Counted from the first letter of the stretch, positions 1-5,351 are shown. The stretch: DNA of 5,351 bases from Pseudomonadota bacterium (GCA_023412175.1 JAEYOB010000585.1:1-5351), one strand, 5' to 3'. Notes: a model not told the origin generated them from the letters alone. Program-made: numbers and translations.

Positions 1-916
1 TCGGCGTCGCCACCCCGGCCAGCCGCCCCATCTCCTCCACCACCGCGACCAGCGGGTCGATTTCCCGCGGCCGGCCGCGCTCCAGGTCCTGCAGCATCGA
101 GGTCTTGTGCGCCCCCACCGCGCCGGCCCCGTTGATCCGGCGCTCGACATCGACCCGGAAGCGCGCCCTCAGCCGCTCGCCGATCGCCTGCGCCTCCAGC
201 ATCATCGCTTTGGCCACCGCCCGCGTGCCGGGGTCGGCGCACAACTCCTCCAGCGTCGCGTGGGTCAGCGCGCTGAGCGGGTTGAAGCACAGGTTGCCCC
301 ACAGCTTGAGCCAGATCTCGTCGCGGATGCGCTCCAGCACCGGGGCGCGCAGGCCGCCCGCCTCCAGCGCCGCGGAGAGCGCCGCCACCCGCTGCGAGCG
401 GCCGCCGTCCGGCTCGCCGAGCGGGAACTTGTCGCCGTAGATGTGCTGGACGACCCCAGGTTCGACCACCTCGGTGGCCGGGTAGACGACGCAGCCCAGC
501 GCGCGTTCGGGGCCGAAGCCGTGCCACTGGGCGCCGCCGGGATCGACGGTCTCCAGCACGCGGCCCTCAAGGGTGCCGCCGTGCTTGTGGAAGTACCAGT
601 AGGGGATGCCGTTGACGGCGGTGACCACGCAGGTGTCGCGGCCGAGCAGCGGGCGGATGGCCTCCACCGCGCCGGGCACCGAGTGCGCCTTCAGCGCGAC
701 GATGACGTAGTCCTACTCGCCGAGTTCAGCGGCGTGGTCGGTGCAGGGCAGCCGCACGGTGGTGTCCTCGCCCTCGGCGAGCAGACGCACGCCGTTGGCG
801 CGCATGGCGGCAAGGTGGGCGCCGCGGGCGACCAGGCTGACCCGGGCGCCGGCCTGGTGCAGGCGCACGCCCATGTAGGCGCCGATCGCGCCCGACCCAA
901 AGATGCAGATCTTCAT
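1..916 (-). pseudogene. 2-dehydropantoate 2-reductase family gene, amber-interrupted, 3' end outside window
   Basis: The ketopantoate reductase family reduces 2-dehydropantoate (or related 2-oxo acids in paralogues) with NADPH in the cytoplasm. The reading starts at the ATG complementary to 914-916, behind a strong GGGGAGGAGG ribosome site. It opens with the Rossmann motif GSGAIGAYMG (residues 7-16). Codon 68 (713-715) is TAG, between LGE and DYVIVALKAHS; CAG there would fit, so a single C-to-T change is likely. After the stop the same frame stays open to the edge (305 codons seen). It keeps family residues: K76 in ALKAHS, K204/N208/N212 in WLKLWGNLCFNPL, S273 and E285 in the C-terminal helices. 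The family is usually 300-340 residues, so little is missing at the edge. The translated product would be a useless 67-residue nucleotide-binding fragment unless the amber is read through. The NGIPYWYFHKHGG segment suggests a paralogue rather than the dedicated pantothenate enzyme, so I give no symbol. A sequencing error at one base remains possible. Confidence 0.85.
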
Positions 917-930
917 GCCGCCTCCTCCCC
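917..930 (-). promoter_or_regulatory. Strong ribosome binding site of the reductase gene
   Basis: Read on the minus strand this is GGGGAGGAGGCGGC directly before the ATG. Two overlapping GGAGG cores lie 4 and 7 bases from the start. It fixes the start codon and shows that translation initiation is preserved although the gene is broken 67 codons later. Confidence 0.65.
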
Positions 931-981
931 CTTTTTCTCAGGTCGCGCCGTCGCCGCACAACCAATCCGTCAGCCTAACAA

Positions 982-1007
982 ATACCGATTTTGGTATACC
1001 AGATACC
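982..1007. promoter_or_regulatory. Putative regulator operator: TGGTATACCA palindrome with flanking ATACC repeats
   Basis: Positions 992-1001 form the perfect 10-bp palindrome TGGTATACCA. The half-site ATACC occurs three times in the same orientation (982-986, 996-1000, 1003-1007). The first also pairs with GGTAT at 993-997 as a second dyad with a 6-base spacer. The site is about 75-90 bases upstream of the reductase start, a normal place for an operator. GntR-family regulators of the FadR type commonly bind TGGT-AT-ACCA-like palindromes, so that family is my best guess. No GntR gene is in the window, and the plus-strand genes to the right could equally be the target. Confidence 0.4.
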
Positions 1008-1185
1008 ATGCGTCAAGCCTGTCAAAGGAGGCATGCGGTGCCGCATGACGGGCCGGAGCGAATGCCTTCCTGGCATCGCACTGACCGCGCATCGGACCTG
1101 CCGCTGCGATTCTCTCCCGCAAAACTGCGCGACCGCCGGCATCGGGCGGAAGTGGACACTCTGGTCCGCGGCGCGCGGCGAGTAC

Positions 1186-1317
1186 ATGGACCGGCACCCC
1201 GTGCGCTTCGCGCAGTACCTGCTGGTCGGCGCTCTGCGCTACCCGGACAGCCTTTTCCAGGTGCGGCTGGTGCTGCTGTTCGTGGCAAGCCTGTTCCGAA
1301 CACCCCACCAGGCCTGA
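1186..1317 (+). CDS. Possible small hydrophobic protein, or gene fragment, of unknown function
   Basis: This reading gives 43 residues, beginning [13 protein letters not shown], with a hydrophobic stretch [12 protein letters not shown] near the C-terminus (residues 26-37) and basic residues on both sides. Most third codon positions are G or C, as expected of coding DNA in this genome, and the frame is open well upstream of the ATG (to 991). There is no good Shine-Dalgarno sequence (only GGCGAG just before the start). It ends 30 bases before the probable start of the sbp remnant on the same strand. I do not recognise the sequence. It could be a real small membrane peptide, the tail of a decayed gene, or chance in GC-rich DNA. 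Confidence 0.25.
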   Translation: MDRHPVRFAQYLLVGALRYPDSLFQVRLVLLFVASLFRTPHQA

Positions 1318-1347
1318 GAGATGGCCTGAAACGATGGGAGGTCCCAT

Positions 1348-1672
1348 GTGCACCGGTTCCTTCGCCCTCTGCGTGCCCTGGCCCTTCGTCGCCGCCCCCA
1401 CCGAAGCCGCGACGGGACTTCTGAACGTCTCGTACGACCCAGCGCGGGAGTTCTATACCGAGTTCAACCAACTCTTCGCCAAAAAGTGGCAGGCGGAGTC
1501 CGGAGACAAGCTCACCGCCAAGCAGTCGCACGGCGGCTCGGGCAAGCAGGCGCACTCGGTCATCGACGGGCTGGCCGGCGACGTGGTGACACTGGCGCTG
1601 GCCTACGACGTGGACGCCGGCCGCATCTCGGTGAACGGGCAGACGACACTGCCAGGGACGCTGTCCGCACCG
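1348..1672 (+). pseudogene. sbp: Sulfate ABC transporter periplasmic substrate-binding protein (Sbp type), 5' remnant
   Basis: Sbp binds sulfate in the periplasm and delivers it to the CysT/CysW/CysA importer. The frame of 1346 reads [13 protein letters not shown], then [17 protein letters not shown] and [13 protein letters not shown], which closely match the N-terminal third of E. coli Sbp; CysP differs at these places. Three lesions are visible. First, the likely start is GTG 1348, six bases after GGGAGG, whose frame reads [13 protein letters not shown] like a signal peptide but is out of frame with the mature part, implying an indel near 1380-1395. Second, after DVDA about four residues normally preceding GRI are missing. 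Third, the match fades through [13 protein letters not shown] to SAP and stops near 1672. About 109 codons remain of roughly 330. The rest of the gene and the permease genes are absent. An in-frame ATG at 1346 keeps the frame open to 1834, but the tail after 1672 is unrelated. Confidence 0.8.
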
Positions 1673-2131
1673 GAGCGGAGCATCGCCGGCTCCGGCAGTC
1701 GGCCGCGTCCATATTGCGCTGCAATACTGACCGAAAGTCCAATGGACGAATTGCCAATTTACAGCGCATCGCCAATCCAGAAACTGTGGAAATATAAACA
1801 CCGCCTCCCGAATAGAAAAATACAAATGCAGTAGAGAACTGCTTCGGAAGGACACAGCACCAATACCGACCTGCAGACAGGCAGGTTCCGCATCAATCGA
1901 CTCTTGCGCACTTGCGCGGAAACGTCTGAAAATCGCGCGGCCTGGCGCAAATTGCATTCATTAGGCCATTTTATAACGTCGATCTCTAAGGATCAACCCG
2001 GCCACGGCCTTCAACGCAGGCCCAAAAAAAAATCATGTAAAGGGATTTCCTTCTCCCAAGAGGACCAGTGCCCTTCCAAGGGAGAATCGCGACCAGAGGG
2101 AGCCAACAACAAGAACGAAGGAACCGCATCA
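1673..2131. other. Lower-GC region without a recognisable gene, leader of the Rrf2 gene
   Basis: I see no credible coding region here; long open frames on either strand lack family motifs. Base composition drops relative to the flanks, with AT-rich pieces around 1740-1830 and 1945-1980 and a run of nine A at 2024-2032. TTGCAT (1952-1957) and TATAAC (1972-1977) resemble promoter elements, but their spacing of 14 is too short for a normal sigma-70 promoter. A TTCTCCC/GGGAGAA inverted repeat (2051-2057 and 2080-2086) encloses a smaller CCCTT/AAGGG stem (2071-2082) in the leader of the Rrf2 gene. It may be an operator or an RNA hairpin. AAGGA at 2118-2122 is the Rrf2 ribosome site. Confidence 0.5.
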
Positions 2132-2638
2132 ATGCTTTCGAACAAATCCAAATACGCTTTGCGTGCAATGCTGATGCTGGCGGAGCCGGCGCACGCCAAC
2201 CAGTACCTGTTGATCTCCGACATCGCGCAGCGGGAGAGCATACCGCGCAAGTTCCTTGAGGCCATCCTCGTCGACCTGCGCAATGAAGGGTTGCTGCACA
2301 GCCGACGCGGGAAGCTCGGCGGCTATCGGCTGGCGAGGGCGCCCGAAAACATCTCCGTCGGTGACATCGTGCGCGTCCTGGACGGCCCCCTGGCCCCCAT
2401 CCGCTGCGCCAGCCGCACCCAGTTCTCGCCGTGCGACGACTGCACCGACGCGTCTGCCTGCCGGGTCCGGTCGATCATGCTGCAGGTTCGCGACGCCATC
2501 GCCGACGTGCTCGACAATTACACGTTGGCGGCGGCCCAGCATCTGTCCCACCAGACACCGCCCCTGCGGCTGACCATGCCCGATGCCGTCGATCCGGTGC
2601 GGGTCGAACGCATACAGCACCACATCGCAGCCACCTGA
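2132..2638 (+). CDS. Rrf2-family transcriptional regulator with a four-cysteine cluster
   Basis: This is a 168-residue dimeric DNA-binding regulator of the Rrf2 family (IscR, CymR, NsrR, RirA relatives). The start ATG follows AAGGA by nine bases and begins the typical first helix MLSNKSKYALRAML. The winged helix-turn-helix spans about residues 26-68: LISDIAQRESIPRKFLEAIL, then the wing RRGKLGGYRLAR. The sensor region holds C92, C101, C104 and C110. IscR binds its iron-sulfur cluster through three cysteines in this region (C92, C98, C104), so cluster or thiol sensing is likely but with different spacing; the residue aligned with the IscR histidine ligand region is alanine (A107). The length is normal and there are no lesions. 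It lies downstream of a dead sulfate-binding gene, and related regulators such as CymR control sulfur uptake, so a sulfur role is plausible but not shown. Its stop overlaps the ATG of the next reading (TGATG). Confidence 0.9.
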   Translation: MLSNKSKYALRAMLMLAEPAHANQYLLISDIAQRESIPRKFLEAILVDLRNEGLLHSRRGKLGGYRLARAPENISVGDIVRVLDGPLAPIRCASRTQFSPCDDCTDASACRVRSIMLQVRDAIADVLDNYTLAAAQHLSHQTPPLRLTMPDAVDPVRVERIQHHIAAT

Positions 2639-3514
2639 TGACGTTCACTCTCCGCCACGCGCACCGCAAAGCGGCCGGCCTTCAAAGCTACGTCGAGATG
2701 CGCGCCCAGGTGCCGGCCGGCCAGGGCCTGTGGCCGGCGTTGTGGATGCTGCGCCAGGATTGCGGCTATCCCGGCGAGATCGACATATGGAGACCTCGGT
2801 CACGACACCGACTATCTGAACTCGACCCCGCACGTCCTTCAGGACGGCACGCGCAACAACATGAAGGTGGTCCGGTCGGACGTGCCGGACCTCGCCGCCG
2901 ACTTCCACACCTACGGCATGTCGTGGAACGCCGACAGGATCACCTTCTTCCTGGACAGCACCGCCATGGGCAGCATCCAGACGCCCGACGACCTGAAAAC
3001 GCCGATGTACCTGCTCACCAACCTCGCTGCCGGCGGCGAATGGCCGGGCAGCCCCGATGCCAGCACGCCGTTCCCGTCCAGCTACGACATCGACTACATC
3101 CGCGTCTACCAGGACACCGCCAACCCGCCGGCCCCGGTGGTCTACAACAAGGTCTACGGCACCGCGTCCAAGGACGTGCTGACCGGCACGGCGAAGAACG
3201 ACCAGATGTTCGGCTGGAACGGCAACGACACGCTGGACGGCGGCGGCGGCAACGACCTGATGTTCGGCACCAAGAGGGCCGACACCTTCGTCTGGAAGCG
3301 TGGCTACGGCACCGACACCTTCGGCGACTTCGACCCCACCGAGGACAAGGTGCAGCTGACCAGTACCAAGTACGGCACCGCGGCCAAGGCCCTGCGGGCC
3401 GTCGTCCAGCAGGGCATGGACTCCGTGCTCGACATGGGGAACGGCGAGAAGATCATCCTCAACGGCGTGACCGCCAAGAAGCTCACCGCCGGCAACTTCA
3501 TCGTCCCCTGCTGA
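2638..3514 (+). pseudogene. GH16 endo-beta-glycanase with RTX repeats, 5'-truncated and frameshifted
   Basis: The intact ancestor would be a secreted GH16 beta-glucanase (laminarinase/lichenase/ExsH-like) that cuts extracellular or host polysaccharide and leaves by a type I secretion system. From 2638 the frame reads YVEMRAQVPAGQGLWPALW and then EIDI (2776-2787), the start of the GH16 E-x-D-x-x-E catalytic motif. The frame then breaks between 2788 and 2797 and resumes as GHDTDYLNSTPH. A GAG at 2790-2792 falls where the second catalytic Glu should be; one base restored on each side would give EIDILE. The last part is well preserved: FHTYGMSW, WPGSP, DIDYIRVYQD, five RTX nonapeptides, and a tail ending LTAGNFIV. 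Upstream of YVEM roughly 80-100 residues of the fold are missing. The downstream frame alone is open from ATG 2861 (217 residues) but lacks the catalytic site. Function is almost certainly lost. Confidence 0.85.
3158..3292 (+). repeat. Five tandem RTX-type nonapeptide repeats within the glycanase
   Basis: Five consecutive 9-residue units run in perfect register: GTASKDVLT, GTAKNDQMF, GWNGNDTLD, GGGGNDLMF, GTKRADTFV. Only the middle units keep the G-G-x-G-x-D-x-L consensus well; the outer ones are diverged. Such repeats form a calcium-binding beta-roll and mark type I secretion substrates. No type I secretion gene is in the window. Confidence 0.8.
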
Positions 3515-3546
3515 CGCGGCGTGGCGCTGAAGCGGCCCGAACCGAA

Positions 3547-3573
3547 GGCGTCCGATGCAAGGCATCGGGCGCC
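3547..3573. terminator. Hairpin between convergent genes, possible bidirectional terminator
   Basis: A 12-bp stem (GGCGTCCGATGC pairing with GCATCGGGCGCC, including one T-G wobble) closes a 3-base AAG loop. It sits between the stop of the glycanase remnant (3514) and the stop of the nucleotide-binding protein (3585), where a shared terminator is expected. Neither side has a clean T tract directly after the stem (TTTT at 3589-3592 is 15 bases away), so intrinsic strength may be low. Confidence 0.55.
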
Positions 3574-3584
3574 GTCCCCGGCGT

Positions 3585-4373
3585 TCAGTTTTCCGAAACC
3601 TCCCGCTCGGGGTGGTGCATGCGGGCGCTCAGCGTCAGGTAGAGCGGGTTCGACAGCATCTCCACATAGATCTTGGTGAGGGAACGCAGGATCGGCGGCA
3701 TCGCGACGATGGCGTGCCGGAAATCCTCGCGGCGGATCACCTCGCACGTCGTCTGGCTGACGGCGACCGCCGTGCCGATCCTGGGCTGGGAACGCAACAA
3801 GGCCAGTTCCCCAAACAGGCGGCCCGAGCCCAGCACCGCCAGTTCCGCCTCGTCACGGCGGATGACGACCTGCCCGGTCTGGATCAGGAAGGCGACGGTG
3901 CCGGAGTCGCCCTGCCGAAAGAAGACATGCCCGTCGGCGAAGGAGCGGCGATCCAGAACCCGGTCGAACGAACGGGTAGACTTGATGGGAGCGCTGCCCG
4001 GCCGACGCTCCTCCACGGCGATGCCATGGGCGCGCCGGATGGCGGTGATAAGGCTGACCAGGAGATAGGAAGCCAACGGCGGGCCGGCCTGGATGTGGCG
4101 CCGGACCATCTCCCCCGTCAGCTCCATGGCGGTGACGTCACTGACGGTGCGGACCGTGGCGCTGCGCACCCCATCGTCGATCAGCGCCATCTCGCCGACC
4201 AGGGCTCCCGGCCCGAGCACGGCCAGACGCTTGGCTCCGGCCGGCGTGTCGATCAGCACCTCCACTTCGCCATATTCCAGGATCCAGCCGCGATGCCCGG
4301 TTTCACCCTGCCGGATCAACACGGTCCCGGCTGGAAAGCGGCGACGCTCCACAGGCGCGGAAGAAGCCGTCAT
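3585..4373 (-). CDS. Tandem cyclic-nucleotide-binding domain protein
   Basis: This is a 262-residue soluble protein of two CNB folds. The first covers about residues 8-95, starting FPAGTVLIRQGE, with the phosphate-binding cassette GEMALIDDGVRSATVR (60-75). The second covers about 142-223, starting FADGHVFFRQGD, with GELALLRSQPRIGTAV (188-203). Both cassettes keep the Gly-Glu pair and the arginine (R70, R198) that in CRP and PKA-type domains contact the ribose and phosphate, so both may bind cAMP or a similar nucleotide. After the second fold only a helical tail of about 40 residues follows. I see no Crp-type helix-turn-helix, kinase, cyclase or membrane segment, so the output is presumably a protein partner. 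I chose ATG 4373 because AGGAG lies close upstream; a GTG at 4400 extends the frame by nine codons but has no ribosome site. It is convergent with the glycanase remnant and divergent from the transporter gene. Confidence 0.85.
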   Translation of the reverse strand: MTASSAPVERRRFPAGTVLIRQGETGHRGWILEYGEVEVLIDTPAGAKRLAVLGPGALVGEMALIDDGVRSATVRTVSDVTAMELTGEMVRRHIQAGPPLASYLLVSLITAIRRAHGIAVEERRPGSAPIKSTRSFDRVLDRRSFADGHVFFRQGDSGTVAFLIQTGQVVIRRDEAELAVLGSGRLFGELALLRSQPRIGTAVAVSQTTCEVIRREDFRHAIVAMPPILRSLTKIYVEMLSNPLYLTLSARMHHPEREVSEN

Positions 4374-4700
4374 GGTTCTCCTGTCCTCCCCAAGCGACAC
4401 AGCTTAAGACGCACGAAAATCGAAGACAACGTACCAGCCAGCAAAAGCGCCGAAAAGGCGGGGCTGCGCCACCCCGTCGCAACTTGTATGCACTTCCCAA
4501 TCGATAATTCACCTATAAGATGCAGAAACCGCTGCCTTTGCGGCGGCTTTGCCACACCCGCTCCATCTCGGATGCGCTATGGACACGGCGGCGGAGAGCA
4601 CGTTGCACATCCCCCGTGTCCTGTATTAGGACTCGGGCTTCCGCGTATGGTGTGCGTGCTGGGGGTTGACCCGCGGTTGCGAGCAGGAAACGACAAAGTC
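4374..4700. other. Divergent intergenic region with nested inverted repeats
   Basis: It separates the nucleotide-binding protein gene (leftward) from the secretion transporter gene (rightward), so it should hold both promoters. An AT-richer segment at about 4480-4520 (TTGTAT 4484-4489, GATAAT 4503-4508, TATAAG 4514-4519) is the best promoter candidate for the rightward gene, but no pair has good spacing. Other structure includes CGCC-gaaaa-GGCG (4448-4460), CGGGG/CCCCG (4459-4476), and two overlapping inverted repeats at 4581-4632 listed separately. A 56-codon open frame from ATG 4520 shows no gene-like features. Confidence 0.45.
4581..4632 (+). promoter_or_regulatory. Two mutually exclusive inverted repeats in the transporter leader
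   Basis: GGACACGG (4581-4588) is an exact inverted match to CCGTGTCC (4614-4621). The right arm also takes part in a second dyad, GTCCT (4618-4622) with AGGAC (4628-4632), spaced by 5 bases. As RNA only one of these stems could form at a time. There is no T tract after the second stem. It may be a regulator site, a leader switch, or coincidence. Confidence 0.25.
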
Positions 4701-5351
4701 ATGCCCCTCGGGTTGTCCGAAGCCGCTCCGGGCCGGTCCGGATTGTGGCTTGCGCTCGCTCTTTTGGCTGCGGCCGGGCAAGTCCAGGCCCAGCAGGCCC
4801 AGGCCCAGGTGCCGCCCCTCGCCCTCCCCGGCCCGATCGATCCGAACCGACTGGAGCAGCGCTTCGAGCAGCCGCCGACACCGCAGTCGGTGCCGGAACC
4901 CGACCTGCTCGCCCCCGAACAGGCGCCGCCGCCCAAGGAGGCCGAGGCCGTCCGCTTCGCCCTCTCCGCCATCGAACTGGACGGACAGACGGTCTACAGC
5001 GCCGATGAGCTGCGCCCGCTGTGGGAGGGGTTGCTGAACCGCACGGTCACCCTGGCCGAGGTGTACGGCGTGCGGGACGCCATCACGGCCCGGTACCGCA
5101 ACGACGGCTACGTGCTGTCCCAGGCCATCGTCCCGGCGCAGCGCATCCGCGGCGGCGTGGTGCGGCTGCAGATCGTCGAGGGCTACATCAACGACGTCGC
5201 CTTCCAGGGCGACTTCGCCGACCACGCCGGGCTGCTCCAGGGCTTCGCCGCCAGGATCAAGGCTTCGCGCCCGCTGCGCATGGCCGACATGGAGCGTTAC
5301 GTCCTGCTGGCCGACGATCTGCCGGGCGTCACCGTCCGCACCGTGCTGGAG
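4701..5351 (+). CDS. Two-partner secretion outer-membrane transporter (ShlB/FhaC family), N-terminal part
   Basis: TpsB proteins of this family form an outer-membrane beta-barrel with periplasmic POTRA domains that exports a large partner (TpsA), such as an adhesin or haemolysin. The 217 codons seen begin with a signal peptide: Arg12, hydrophobic core GLWLALALLAAAG, likely cleavage after VQA30. A Gln/Pro-rich linker follows (about 31-82). The POTRA domain (about 84-162) shows the family pattern: IELDGQTVYS, a DGYVLSQAIVPAQ segment (135-147), then GGVVRLQIVEGYI (151-163). The next part (DFADHAG to VTVRTVLE) fits the start of the second POTRA-like domain. Full members have about 550-600 residues, so the barrel lies beyond the edge. 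CAGGA at 4684-4688 is 12 bases from ATG 4701, a loose ribosome site; an in-frame ATG at 4647 is possible but gives a poorer signal peptide. The exported partner is expected nearby, outside the window. Confidence 0.9.
   Translation, partial: MPLGLSEAAPGRSGLWLALALLAAAGQVQAQQAQAQVPPLALPGPIDPNRLEQRFEQPPTPQSVPEPDLLAPEQAPPPKEAEAVRFALSAIELDGQTVYSADELRPLWEGLLNRTVTLAEVYGVRDAITARYRNDGYVLSQAIVPAQRIRGGVVRLQIVEGYINDVAFQGDFADHAGLLQGFAARIKASRPLRMADMERYVLLADDLPGVTVRTVLE

Larger units (their letters stand above)
917..1347. other. Intergenic region between the reductase and the sbp remnant
   Basis: This stretch holds the reductase ribosome site, the TGGTATACCA operator candidate and further small dyads. CATGCGG-tg-CCGCATG lies at 1032-1047, and an ATGCC/GGCAT hairpin lies around 1060-1075. 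The only coding candidate is the doubtful 43-codon ORF at 1186-1317. GGGAGG at 1336-1341 is the probable ribosome site of the sbp remnant. I cannot identify a convincing -35/-10 pair on either strand. Confidence 0.5.

Noticed and set aside
107..1048. 313-codon plus-strand open frame
   Set aside because: It is antisense to the reductase gene, whose motifs are clear; its composition is that of a GC-rich shadow frame and it shows no family motif.
1311..1329. Repeated GGCCTGA and a CTGAGAG motif hinting at a TPP riboswitch
   Set aside because: Only the short motif is present; the second conserved half of a TPP riboswitch is absent, and two 7-base copies are within chance.
1022..1957. 311-codon minus-strand open frame across the sbp remnant
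   Set aside because: It lies opposite recognisable Sbp sequence, is rich in Arg/Gly/Ala as expected of a shadow, and has no domain signature.
2645..3565. 306-codon minus-strand open frame
   Set aside because: It is antisense to the GH16-RTX sequence; the repetitive Val/Gly/Ala composition reflects the opposite strand.
2431..3642. 403-codon plus-strand open frame through the glycanase
   Set aside because: Only the short part around 2683-2787 is real GH16 sequence; before it the frame overlaps the Rrf2 gene and after it the true sequence is in another frame.
4520..4690. 56-codon open frame upstream of the transporter
   Set aside because: It has no ribosome site, an Arg/Cys-rich product and no conserved features, and it overlaps the leader inverted repeats.
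4788..4811. CAGGCC-type tandem repeats at the start of the transporter
   Set aside because: They encode a Gln/Ala-rich stretch after the signal peptide, a common low-complexity linker, and do not look like a mobile or regulatory repeat.
4626..5225. 199-codon minus-strand open frame
   Set aside because: It is antisense to the transporter, whose signal peptide and POTRA motifs are unambiguous.

Overview
The window looks like accessory DNA from a high-GC alphaproteobacterium, most plausibly Azospirillum or a relative in Rhodospirillales. That placement is an inference from the GC-rich third codon positions and the gene families present; no rRNA or other firm marker is in the window. I see no rRNA, tRNA, CRISPR array, transposase or integrase.

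Layout. (1) Positions 1-916, minus strand: a 2-dehydropantoate 2-reductase (ketopantoate reductase) family gene, cut by the window edge at its 3' end and interrupted by an in-frame TAG at codon 68, with homology continuing in the same frame beyond the stop. (2) 917-1347: an upstream region with a perfect TGGTATACCA palindrome and other dyads, plus a doubtful 43-residue ORF. (3) 1348-1672, plus strand: a decayed 5' remnant of a periplasmic sulfate-binding protein gene (sbp type). (4) 1673-2131: a lower-GC stretch with no recognisable gene. (5) 2132-2638, plus strand: an intact Rrf2-family regulator with four clustered cysteines. (6) 2638-3514, plus strand: a broken GH16 glycanase gene with RTX calcium-binding repeats, missing most of its 5' part and frameshifted at the catalytic motif. 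(7) 3547-3573: a hairpin between convergent genes. (8) 3585-4373, minus strand: an intact protein made of two cyclic-nucleotide-binding folds with no recognisable output domain. (9) 4374-4700: a divergent intergenic region. (10) 4701-5351, plus strand: the start of a two-partner-secretion outer-membrane transporter (FhaC/ShlB family), open at the window edge.

How it fits together. Three of the seven protein genes (reductase, sulfate-binding protein, glycanase) carry disabling lesions, so the left 3.5 kb reads as a decaying region in which the Rrf2 regulator is the intact survivor. The right part looks functional: a tandem nucleotide-sensing protein is transcribed divergently from a secretion transporter whose exported partner should lie beyond the window. 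I did not find a convincing new multi-gene system. The most checkable points are the lesion pattern, the orphan regulator, the domain architecture of the tandem sensor, and the competing hairpins ahead of the transporter.
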